A stretch of DNA of 64,000 nt from Diogma glabrata. Lineage: Eukaryota; Arthropoda; Insecta; Diptera; Cylindrotomidae. Positions 25,028-34,946 of the stretch are shown here, in pieces. The stretch is from assembly GCA_963693315.1 (NCBI GenBank), contig OY856188.1:268951114-269015113 (forward strand), written 5' to 3'. Position 1 is the first letter of the stretch; each line of letters starts with the position of its first letter. The translations under genes were made by a program, and so were the position numbers. A model generated the notes under the pieces. It was not told where the DNA came from. It saw only the letters and a list, made by a program, of their open reading frames with translations, and did no database searches.

Positions 25028-26074
25028 GATTTTAAGAAGATATTTAAGACTTGCATAGAATAAAATAATTTTTGTTGATACATAATAAATATTACAAATT
25101 TTCTGATGATCTTCCGATCGTCTCTCGGTTAAAAAAACCATCGATTTATGTTTTGCTATTTGATTTCGGTTCTGGCCAAATTGTAAAAGCATTTGTTTGT
25201 GTTGTTTGTCAATCAATAACATTTAACATGTTCTCAGGTAATTGCTTTGTTGCGTCACACAATTTCATTTAATAATGGATGTTTCTGTCCACATAAACGA
25301 TGAACGTTTTTGTTTGTTAACCTTAGTCATCGTATTATATGTAGATATAATACGGTTGTTCAAATTTTTTGAAAGTGGAATTATTGACTATAGTTGTAGA
25401 GAAATTCTTTATTAAAATTATATGTACATGGAAATGGTTTGACTTGCATTTGTTTATAGAGATGATATGGGGAATTTGAAATTTTTGAACGATGAAAAGG
25501 ATCATAAAAGAAGAACATTTATCATTTGTTCATTCGGAGGCCATTATATTTTATTAAATCAAAGAAAAAATGTAGATTGTGATACAAGTGATGAAATCAA
25601 TAATATTAAAACCAAAAATTGATAGAAAAAATGTTTTTCAAATAACTAAAAACAAAATTTTTAATCGTGATTTAATTAATTTATTTTTGATCTGCAAGTA
25701 ACGTTAGAGAAGAGAGTATATGCAATGAGAGTATATGGTTTATTAAGAAGTAAGTAAAAAAAAAGTGTTAAACAGTATTTACCTAGTTGACAAAAATGCA
25801 GAATATAAGTGGAGACGTTGTTGACCAAATGACCAAGATTGAATAGAAACGAGGGGAATAAAATCAATTTGAGCTATATAAGGATTTATTCACTAAAATA
25901 ATAACAGTAATTAGTATAAAATTTAGAAAATATAATAATATAATTACATTGTCCTCCGTATTTAAAAACTACTAATTCAATCAAATGTTTAACAATGAAA
26001 ATTAGGAAAAAAGACAAAATTTTAAAACATGAAAGTCAATGCCAACTTGAAATAAATGAAATTTTGAACAAACT
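25028..26074. other. AT-rich stretch, probably including a decayed BEL LTR
   Basis: No coding domain. The part below 26,082 directly follows, in minus-strand orientation, the end of the BEL/Pao pol remnant, whose expected 3' LTR start (TGTT) falls at 26,079-26,082. The other end of that LTR was not found. Confidence 0.4.
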
Positions 26075-28405
26075 TCTTAACATTCTTCCCGCGTCACTTT
26101 CTATAAGTTGCAATTTTCAATTTCCAATAGGGCTAATTTTGTTATTGGTCTTCAAATCACACCACATTTGACACGAACATCAGCTTTACCATCATTTGTT
26201 GGACTATTCTCCACTGCTTCCTCAGATCGATAGTCTTGATATCGTCATTATGAACTGGTGTTTGGAAAAGATTTGGAGTCCCTAACAAAAAATGATTCGA
26301 CGTTATATGTTCTGCGTCTTGAGATGAAATGGGTACATGCGTCAATAACCTTGAATTAAAAATGTACATTGCTTCGATTAGCATCGATCTCAAAGTTTCA
26401 AGTTTCACATGACGATCTTTCAAAGAGAAACTTTGAACTCGTTTTACGGTTTTAACCATTCTTTGTTTTTGGTTTTTGGGAGTGTTGAAAATCTAATCAA
26501 TTTCTTCTGATGATAGAACATCTTTGATTTTCATTTGTTCAAATAGTATTTTTGCTTTCAGAAGTTCAGTACCCGATCAGTTTTAAAACGTGCCGGAACT
26601 CCCCGAAAATTAACGAAATTTCTAACGCATAGAATACAGGAATCTGCAGAGAGATCTTCAGCTATTTCCAGATGGACTGCTCTTATCTTAAGCATGTGAA
26701 CAATGCAGTCCAACGCTTTTCTGTACGTCTTCCAATTTTAATGGTAACAGGACCGAAATAATCAAGTCCTGTATATGTGAAGGATTTAACATACGGTGTT
26801 AGTCTGTCTTTTGGAATTTGTCCCATTATGGGATGGTAGCGTTTGAATCTGGCAATTTTACATATATTACATTTGCGACATGTTTTTTGTACTAAAGAAC
26901 GAAGACCAACAACCCAAAATTTTTGTCGAACACTGCTTATTTTTGTATCTGCATTTTGATGGTAACATTTATTGGGTAAAATAAACTCTCACATTATTCA
27001 ATTCTGTCAAAAACTCGCAATAACTTATTTTCATCCAAACAAGGTAAAAGCTTTAACAAGTTACTTAGTTTTGAGATGTGTTTCCCTTTCTCGAGAGCAG
27101 AATATTTTTCTCGAAAAACTTCTTGTTGTACAGTTCTGCATAAAAAAATTTCAGCATCTTGGATTTTGTGGATATTCCTACCAGACCACATTTGAGACTT
27201 CTTACTTTTGTTTTTGCAATTTTGAACAAATCGAAATATCCATCCAGTAACTCTTAATAATTTTAGATACGATGAATATCTAGTGATATCAATTACTGAT
27301 TCATGTACAGTAAATTGCAATATTACAGCCGGCGAAAATGACTTCTTCAATTCGGTTTACTGTTGAAAGTCTCTTTCAAGGTAGGTTGAAGTGGCCAGTT
27401 TTCTTCACATAACAACCAAGTGGGTTCTTTCCTTCCAAAATCCAACGATTTTGAGCATCAAGTGACGTCATCAGCAGGATTCATCTTAGATGGTACCTAA
27501 AACTGTTCAGAGTCTTCCGAGTTCAATGCAAAACTCCTCAGACTGAAACCACCTTTTGCATGAATGAATTTGACTTCTTGTGAAATACATAGTGCCTCTT
27601 CCTCATTAATGAAATTCGAGACGAAGTCGTCTACGTAATGCCATTCTATAATTTACTTAACTGCTTCCGGAAACTCGTCCTTGAAATCCAGAGCATTCAA
27701 GTTCTTAACAAACTGAGCAGATGAAGGGGAACATTTAGCTCCAAAAATCATAGATTCAATTTCATAAACTTCTATTCTTACTCGTAACATCATTCCTCCA
27801 AAGAAATCGGTGAGCCTCAGAATCTTCTTTGTGAATTCGAACTTCACCCCAACCAAACCTTCTCGGAATCAAAAAAAATGGCCAGTCTGGGCTCTTCAGC
27901 AAACATCGTTTAATGACATTCCTAACGACTTGGCTGCTGTGTCAAAGACAACTCTAATCTTTCCTGGTTTGTTCGGATTTACTACACCAAAATGCGGTAA
28001 GTACCATATGTGCTTCGATAGGAAATTCACTTCATTAGCTTGCAATTTTTGAGCATATCCTTTGTCGATGAAGGCTTGAACTGCTTGGTGAGCCAACTCT
28101 TCAACATCTTGCCATTTTATAACTTTCTGGAAGCTCCACATCATTACTTTTCTAAAGAAGTCCAGTTTCATACCTGTTTGACAGTTTGTTGGTCGTTGCC
28201 TTCATTTGAGCAAGAGCGAGAATGTTATCCTTAGACTCATAATTGATTTCCTCCATTTCAATTCCTAGACTATCGTTGGGGAAATAATCTCGAACCATAT
28301 CTTCTAACTCCATCACTTAGGTATTGAAGACATTAAGGCAGTAGTTTTCATTTCCTGTGTCTGCATCTGCACAACAACCATTAATAATCCATCCCAGCGT
28401 TTGGT
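26075..28405 (-). pseudogene. BEL/Pao LTR retrotransposon pol gene, decayed
   Basis: Read on the minus strand, domains appear in order. A pre-RT block (ESLGI-like DSLGIEMEE, then NRYETGLL-stop-KSNDVELPES) lies near 28,150-28,310. RT follows with FGVVNPNKPGKIRVVFD (27,95x), YEIESMIFGAKCSPSSAQFV (27,75x) and the catalytic WHYVDDFVSNF (27,62x). VPSKMNPADD comes immediately afterwards, so the thumb and RNase H are deleted. Integrase pieces follow: CRKCNIC (26,9xx), TYTGLDYFGP (26,76x), the RAVHLEIAEDLS block, then NHFLLGTP, DLRKQWR and a terminal RP.TKLALLE block. One stop lies just upstream of YVDD, and further frameshifts occur. These motifs are diagnostic of BEL/Pao. No full gag was seen; a GWIINGCC block near 28,390 is the farthest recognisable upstream part. 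Confidence 0.85.
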
Positions 28406-28411
28406 GATTTA

Positions 28412-28842
28412 CAGTAAAGTAAAGTAAACTAAAGTAGAGTAAAGTAAAGAAAAGAAAAGTAAAGTAAAGTAAAGAAAAGAAAAGAAAAGTAAAGTAAAGT
28501 AAAGTAAAGTAATGTAAAGTAAAGTAAAGTAAAGTAAAGTAAAGTAAAGTAAAGTAAAGTAAAGTAAAGTAAAGTAAAGTAAAGTAAAGTAAAGTAAAGT
28601 AAAGTAAAGTAAAGTAAAGTAAAGTAAAGTAAAGTAAAGTAAAGTAAAGTAAAGTAAAGTAAAGTAAAGTAAGGTAAAGTAAAGTAAAGTAAAGTAAAGT
28701 AAAGTTAAGTAAAGTAAAGTAAAGTAAAGTAAAGTAAAGTAAAGTACAGTAAAGTAAAGTAAAGGAAAGTAAAGTAAAGTAAAGTAAAGTAAAGTAAAGT
28801 AAAGTAAAGTAAAGTAAAGTAAAGTTAAGTAAAGTTAAGTAA
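28412..28842. repeat. (AAAGT)n array 1
   Basis: About 430 bp of the pentanucleotide AAAGT with scattered single-base variants (AAGGT, TAAGT, AATGT, AACTA near the left edge). It starts right where BEL/Pao homology ends. Purine-rich on the plus strand. Confidence 0.97.
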
Positions 28843-28948
28843 GCAGAATAAATTATTTAAAACATTTTCATTGAAATAAAAATATTGTGTGTAAACACAA
28901 TGAGTTTTGTTACGATTCTGCTTAATGATATACAAAACAAAATTCTAT
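28841..28948. repeat. Array spacer unit, copy 1
   Basis: About 108 bp (AAGCAGAATAAATTATTTAA ... CAAAACAAAATTCTAT) between the two AAAGT arrays. It reappears at 29,544-29,650 after the second array with a few substitutions and small indels. The pair suggests array plus spacer was duplicated as one block. Confidence 0.85.
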
Positions 28949-29543
28949 AAAGTAAAGTAAAGTAAAGTATAAGCAAAGTAAAGTAAAGTAAAGTAAAGTA
29001 AAGTAAAGTTAAGTAAAGTAAAGTAAAGTAAAGTAAAGTAAAGTAAAGTAAAGTAAAGTAAAGTAAAGTAAAGTAAAGTAGAGTAAAGTAAAGTAAAGTA
29101 AAGTAAAGTAAAGTAAAGTAAAGTAAAGTAAAGTAAAGTAAAGTAAAGTAAAGTAAAGTAAAGTAAAGTAAAGTAAAGTAAAATAAAGTAAAGTAAAGTA
29201 AAGTAAAGTAAAGTAAAGTAAAGTAAAGTAAAGTAAAGTAAAGTAAAGTAAAGTAAAGTAAAGTAAAGTAAAGTAATGTAAAGTAAAGTAAAGTAAAGTA
29301 AAGTAAAGTAAAGTAAAGTAAAGTAAAGTAAAGTAAAGTAAAGTAAAGTTAAGTAAAGTAAAGTAAAGTAAAGTAAAGTAAAGTAAAGTAATGTAAAGTA
29401 AAGTAAAGTAAAGTAGAGTAAAGTAAAGTAAAGTAAAGTAAAGTAAAGTAAAGTAAAGTAAAGTATAGTAAAGTAAAGTAAAGTAAAGTAAAGTAAAGTA
29501 AAATAAAGTAAAGTAAAGTAAAGTAGAGTAAAGTTAAATAGTA
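28949..29543. repeat. (AAAGT)n array 2
   Basis: About 595 bp of AAAGT with sporadic variants, same strand sense as array 1. Confidence 0.97.
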
Positions 29544-29650
29544 AAGCAGTATAAATTATTTAAAACATTTTCATTGAAATATAATTGTAAACACAATGAG
29601 TTTTGTTACGATTCTACTTAATCACAATGATATACAAAACAAAATTCTAT
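29544..29650. repeat. Array spacer unit, copy 2
   Basis: Near-copy of 28,841-28,948, sharing TTATTTAAAACATTTTCATT and GTTTTGTTACGATTCT. Confidence 0.85.
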
Positions 29651-29979
29651 GCAATCTCCATTTTCTCTACACAATATTTCAAATCTAAAATCAAGGTCAG
29701 AAGAAAAATAAACAAAGCAGAAAAGAAGATACTATAAAAAAACAACATGCAATATATTTCATCAGAATTTCTGAAGTTTTCTTTGTAAACAATCGACTTA
29801 CTTGGCATATGTGAGAAATTTAGAAACTTGCACACAGAAGAAAAACGTGTTTTAGACCGAGATGTGAAAACCTGACCCTTTTTTATGTTCCTAAAACTTG
29901 GTATATAAGTAGTATGAACAAAATAAAAATGCGACTTATTTTAGAATTTTTTAAAGTGCGTAGTTTGTGCATAGGGTGC
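29651..29979. other. Short AT-rich stretch, no gene seen
   Basis: No coding motif or structured repeat recognised. The 62-codon minus-strand frame has no recognisable domain. Confidence 0.45.
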
Positions 29980-30041
29980 ACCCTAACATGTATGAAAAAT
30001 GAAAATTTTTCCAATCCTACGTAACTTTGAAATTATATTAC
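29980..30041. repeat. Left part of an interrupted foldback-family repeat
   Basis: ATGAAAAATGAAAATTTTTC followed by a GTAACTTTGAAATTATATTA block matches the arm of the foldback at 48,857-49,528. The repeat is interrupted by the LTR element at 30,042 and resumes at 36,839 (through about 36,990), so it was the insertion target. Confidence 0.65.
30037..30041. repeat. Target site duplication, left (ATTAC)
   Basis: ATTAC directly precedes the 5' LTR, and the same five bases directly follow the 3' LTR at 36,839-36,843. Five bases is in the usual BEL/Pao range. Confidence 0.9.
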
Positions 30042-30344
30042 TGTTCACGCATTATCGTGAATTGTTAAATAGTTTACCTGAAAAATCAAAATATTTTAAA
30101 TTAGGATCAAAACAAAACCAATTAAAGATTTATAAAATTATGCAAAACATTACCAAAACAATCCTTTTGAAATGTCAACGAAACTTTCAATTTTGAATTG
30201 ACGTGTTCGGTATATTTTGATCATTCATTCGATATTTTCAATTTTCACATTGAATTTATGTGTTCGTTATTCTATATTATTAATTCGATAGTTTCGAGAT
30301 CGTTGGTAAACTTGACAGCTGTGATTTGTAGAGTTTTGGCTTTC

Positions 30345-30350
30345 TATAAA
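30345..30350 (+). promoter_or_regulatory. Candidate LTR TATA box
   Basis: TATAAA in the U3-like part of the 5' LTR (also in the 3' LTR at 35,250-35,255). The transcription start was not located. A TCAGT initiator-like string lies about 67 bases downstream, farther than usual. Confidence 0.35.
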
Positions 30351-30537
30351 ATGGACTGTTTTTGGTAGTTTTGCTCTCTTATTCTTACGAATTTATATCT
30401 GAATAGTATTGTCAGTAAAAAGTGTTGTTTGTATTACCATGCAGTTGGTTGAGTATGAGCTAAGCTCTCTCTTTTAGTTTTAAGTGAATTTTAAATATTT
30501 TGTATTTCCATGTGTTAAAATCAGTAATTGTAAAATT

Positions 30538-30543
30538 AATAAA
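30538..30543 (+). promoter_or_regulatory. Candidate LTR polyadenylation signal
   Basis: AATAAA in the LTR about 500 bases from its start; the matching copy in the 3' LTR (35,443-35,448) would be the functional one. Confidence 0.4.
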
Positions 30544-30710
30544 TGAAGTTTACATAAAGTTGTGTGCATCAGGTCAGTTTTTTAATGTATATAAATTAAC
30601 CAAATAGTTTTTTCTTGTTTCTCTGACAAATATTCGTCGAGTGTGCATGCAGTAAAAAAAACCTCGTATAAGTTTCATCGATTGGAACGGGTGATGTGTC
30701 CATGATATTT

Positions 30711-31790
30711 TCATTTCATATGTACATAACTTCAACTATTATATGAGCTGATATTTTCATCATTGCATAGTTCATCTCATATGTACATAATCTCAACTAT
30801 TATCTGATCTGATGTTTTCGTCATTACTTCAGTGAATCATCGCAATTACATAACTTCAAATATTATATGAGCTGATATTTTCATCGTTGCATAGTTCATC
30901 TCATATGTACATAATCTCAACTATTATATGAGCTGATATTTTCATCATTGCATAGTTCATGTCATATGTACATAACTTCAACTATTATATGAGCTGATAT
31001 TTTCATCATTGCATAGTTCATCTTATATGTACATAATCTCAACTATTATATGATCTGATGTTTTCGTCATTACTTCAGTGAATCATCGCAATTACATAAC
31101 TTCAAATATTATATGAGCTGATATTTTCATCATTGCATAGTTCATCTCATATGTACATAATCTCAACTATTATATGATCTGATGTTTTCGTCATTACTTC
31201 AGTGAATCATCGCAATTACATAACTTCAAATATTATATGAGCTGATATTTTCATCATTGCATAGTTCATGTCATATGTACATAACTTCAACTATTATATG
31301 AGCTGATATTTTCATCATTGCATAGTTCATCTCATATGTACATAATTTCAACTATTATATGAGCTGATATTTTCATCATTGCATAGTTCATCTCATATGT
31401 ACATAATCTCAACTATTATATGATCTGATATTTTCGTCATTACTTCAGTGAATCATCGCAATTACATAACTTCAAATATTAAACGAGCTGATATTTTCAT
31501 TTCATATGTGCATAACTTCAACTATTATATGAGCTGATATTTTCATCATTGCATCGTTCATCTCATACGTACATAATCTCAACTATTATATGATCTGATA
31601 TTTTCGTCATTACTTCTGTTAATCATCTCGTTTGCATAACTTCAATTATTATATGAGCTGAGATATTTTCATCATTGCATCATTCATCTCACTTACATAA
31701 TTTCAACTATTATATGAGCTGAGACATTTTCGTCATTGCTTCAATCAAAACATCTCATATGTACATGATTTTCAACTATTATATGAGTCG
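30711..31790. repeat. LTR-internal tandem array, about 60-bp unit
   Basis: Units are built on TCATATGTACATAACTTCAA and CTATTATATGAGCTGATATT plus TTCATCATTGCATAGTTCAT. Variants with GTGAATCATCGCAATTACAT are interspersed in a higher-order pattern (an ABC-type set recurs at about 30,790, 31,040, 31,160 and 31,400). The same array is in the 3' LTR at 35,616-36,695. Confidence 0.9.
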
Positions 31791-31935
31791 ATATTAGTCT
31801 CTGTATTTCTCTGGGTCTCACATTACCTTGATATTTGCATCACGGTGTTGGAAGTTGATGTGCCAACCAACTCACATCAAATATATCGTCAAGAAGAAAA
31901 AAATACAGTCCACCTCTCATCGACGCCGCATCATT

Positions 31936-31952
31936 TGGTCCTTCGAGCCGGA
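31936..31952 (+). promoter_or_regulatory. Primer binding site, tRNA-Tyr type
   Basis: TGGTCCTTCGAGCCGGA is complementary to the 3' end of a eukaryotic tRNA-Tyr (TCCGGCTCGAAGGA plus CCA). It lies two bases after the LTR, the standard position for minus-strand priming. It also resembles the start of the interior of many BEL/Pao elements, from memory. Confidence 0.85.
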
Positions 31953-34946
31953 TATATACGCAGCTCGTCTCAAAATAACTTCGGAAGAAATAAGACCAAC
32001 CAACGTTTTTGGATAATTTAAGGTACCATTTAGTATAATTTATAAGTAACTTAATTATTTAAATTTTCGTCAAATATCATTAACATTATGCATTTCTCTA
32101 GCATTTATATTGTCATTGTTTATTAACACGACTTGCGTGATCATATAATCGTGACTTTTTCGGGACATTCACTACTACGGGGTGTACAATATCGCTCAGT
32201 CGATTGTTTAATTGTCTATGGTGGATGACTTGTCGGATTGTTCCATTCTATTGACATATTCCGTTCTGAACAATGTTCATCCGTTTTTCTCTTCGATATT
32301 AATTTTCCATAGGTTAACATGCCGGATTCCCCTGACGCAGACCTCTTGAAAAAACAACGTCGTACAAAATCTCGTCATACCTGAATGGAATTTGAATTCC
32401 AAAATAATTTTGTTGTCATCGTTAATATTTTTAAAAAAATCTTTATACATCTCGTCGTATTCTAATGGAATTTGAATTCCAAAATAAATTTCTTATTTTC
32501 ATTAATATTTTAATTCAGTTCGTCGTACTTTAATGGAATTTGAGTTCCAAATAAATTTGTTGTCGTCGCTACTATGTTGCAAATCGTCATTCATTTTTCG
32601 TCGTGCCTTATTGGAATTCGATTGTTCGTTAATAATTGGAGTCATTATTCGTTTCGTCGTACTTAGTAGAATGTGATCTCCAGATATAATTGTTGTCTTC
32701 GTTAATATGTTCAAAATCGTTATTCGTTTTTCGTCGTACCTTGTTGGAATGCGATTTTTCGTTAATAGTTGGAGTCACTATTCGTTTTCGTCGTACTTAG
32801 TAGAATGTGATTTCCAGATACAATTGTTGTCTTCGTTAATATTTTAGAAAACCGTTCTGTCGTATTTTTAAATCATTCGTCGTACCTGATTAGATTAATT
32901 GTTATTTTTAGGATTCTGTTATATTATGTATTATATTCATCGGATTCTAGTAGATTAAATAGCATATTCATCGGATGTTCCAATATTAAATTACCAATTT
33001 ATTCATCGGATCATTTCAAAATCACCGTTTTTAGGTGTCGAGTAATTAATTATTTAATCCACATCGTTCGTCAATCAACATGGAAGTTTTGATATTGGTT
33101 TGTCCAACATTCGCTGGTATTTGGATGTGTTAGCTTCATTAATTTTTCGTCGTTCTCCTTGTTGCTATCATAATTCCAACAGATGTTCACTCTTGTCTCA
33201 TTCTTCGTTGCCTTGGCAGAGTGTGCCTCACAGCCCACCTTCGTCGTATAGTCGTTGAGACAAAATCAAACAAATTTCTTCAATGTGAATTAGCTCTGAC
33301 CTTGCTAATAGGCTCACATGCCTCATTTGTAGTAATTGGTTATTCGTCATATCTTACTAGAATTCGTTTCTCAATTTAATGTTCATTAATAGTTGGAGTC
33401 ATTATTCGTTTCGTCGTACTTAGTAGAATGTGATTTCCGAATAAAATTGTTGTTCGTTAATATTTTAGATATTTTTCTCGTACGGTTCGCCGTACCCTAA
33501 CACCATTCATCGTATTTTATTAGTTTGATTGTTATATTCTTAGGAACCTGTTAAATTATTTTATACCCATTAAATTCTAGTAGATTAAATACTATTCATC
33601 GCATGTTACATTATTGAATTACCAACTCATTCATCAAATCCTGTCAAATTCATCGTTATTAGATGTGAAATAATTAGTTATTCAATTCACATCGTTCATC
33701 AGTTAACATGGAAGGTTTATATTGGTTCGTCGAACATCCGCTGGTATCTGGATGTGTTAGCTTCATTAATGTTTCGCCGTTCTCCTTGTTGCTATCATAA
33801 TTCCAACAGATGTTCACTCTTGTCTCATTCTTCGTTGCCTTGGCAGAGTGTGCCTCACAGCCCACCTTCGTCGTATAGTCGTTGAGACAAAATCAAACAA
33901 TTTTTTCCAATGTTAACCAATGTATACTTGCTAAATGGCTTACATGCCTATTTTGTATTCAATAGTATCCGTCATTAGAATTCGTTTTAATTCAATATTC
34001 GGTAGTTAATAGTTCGGTAGTATCTTAAGTCGTTATAGGTTTAATTATAATTTAGTAACATGGAAGTCTTCAGTAAGAATTAAAGTCATTAGTTATTTTC
34101 ACGCGTCCTTCGTCTAGTTTATGTTACAAACCGAAAATGATTTCGTTTGAATTAGAATTTTATATTTTGTCATTTCCGTCTGCCAAATTGATAATTCAGG
34201 TTGTAGCACCGAGCTTTAATCGTTGACATTTAACTTTTGCAGGCCCCCTCTATTAGCTCAAGATGCGTGCTCAAATGCAACTGACAAATGGTTCATATGC
34301 ATGTTCGCGTGTTTCGTCTCAAAGCAGTCCAGTTGGAAATCGGTATTAACTCATCAGCTGACCCTTTTAGAGCTTGGTTTCGTCGTATGTATGGTTCACG
34401 TAGCGGATTGTGATGGTTTTAAAAATTCTGCTTCCACAACATTGCCAACTTCATTGAAGCTCGTAATCTTCAGCATATCCAACAAGCAGCATTCATGTGG
34501 TCTACTCTTCGTCACAGAGTGTGTCCGACAACTCAATTTCGTTGTACAATCGTTGTGTCATTTTAAATTGAGCCTATTGTCATTTCCATTAACCCAGCTG
34601 AATCCATTCTGAAACGCTCAGTAGCACGAATCAGCGTAATCTCACATCTTGATGTTGAAGATTTGCAGCAGTTTGTTGTATCAAGTAATTACAAACTAGT
34701 GGTGGTTTATATTTCACTAATTAATATTTGCAATCGTCCACGTAACTCAAGCAACAATGTTCTGCGACCAGTCTGTTCAGTCTGACAAGTCACTCACCTC
34801 GACTACAGTGATCCCTGAGTATTCATACACTTAAAATTTACTTTAGTTGCTGTCCGTAACTGGTTTTAAGGGATTACGTAATTGCAACCATGTCGCAGCC
34901 TGGACCGTTTCATTTTGTTAAAGTAAATACTTTAAGGTCGCCAGTA
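31953..34946. other. Interior of the non-autonomous LTR element, non-coding
   Basis: At 32,330-32,860 about 70-bp units repeat (CGTCGTAC with TGGAATTTGAATTCCA, a small palindrome). A larger duplication relates about 32,770-33,310 to about 33,380-33,930, spacing roughly 612-628 bp; both copies contain TTGGCAGAGTGTGCCTCACA. The last 20 bases before the 3' LTR include TTTAAGGTCGCCAGTA, the expected place for the polypurine tract, though it is only weakly purine-rich. No protein is recognisable. Confidence 0.8.

Larger units (their letters stand above)
30042..31933 (+). repeat. 5' LTR (1,892 bp)
   Basis: Begins TGTTCACGCATTATCGTGAA, whose TTCACG and CGTGAA arms form a short hairpin at the terminus, and ends GCCGCATCA. 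Candidate signals are a TATAAA at 30,345-30,350 and an AATAAA at 30,538-30,543. From about 30,711 to 31,790 the LTR consists of tandem units with period about 60 bp, so over half of it is repetitive. Confidence 0.95.

Noticed and set aside
28412..29543. CRISPR-like regular spacing of repeats
   Set aside because: The AAAGT tracts are simple tandem microsatellite with no unique spacers, in a eukaryotic setting.
30711..31790. Regularly repeated 60-bp units resembling a repeat-spacer array
   Set aside because: Units are contiguous and similar along their whole length, and occur identically in both LTRs; they are a tandem array, not repeats separated by unique spacers.
34223..34612. 129-codon open frame inside the non-autonomous LTR element
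   Set aside because: No domain, Cys/Phe/Ser/Leu-rich by composition, not followed by other element genes. I could not support it as a gag or accessory gene.
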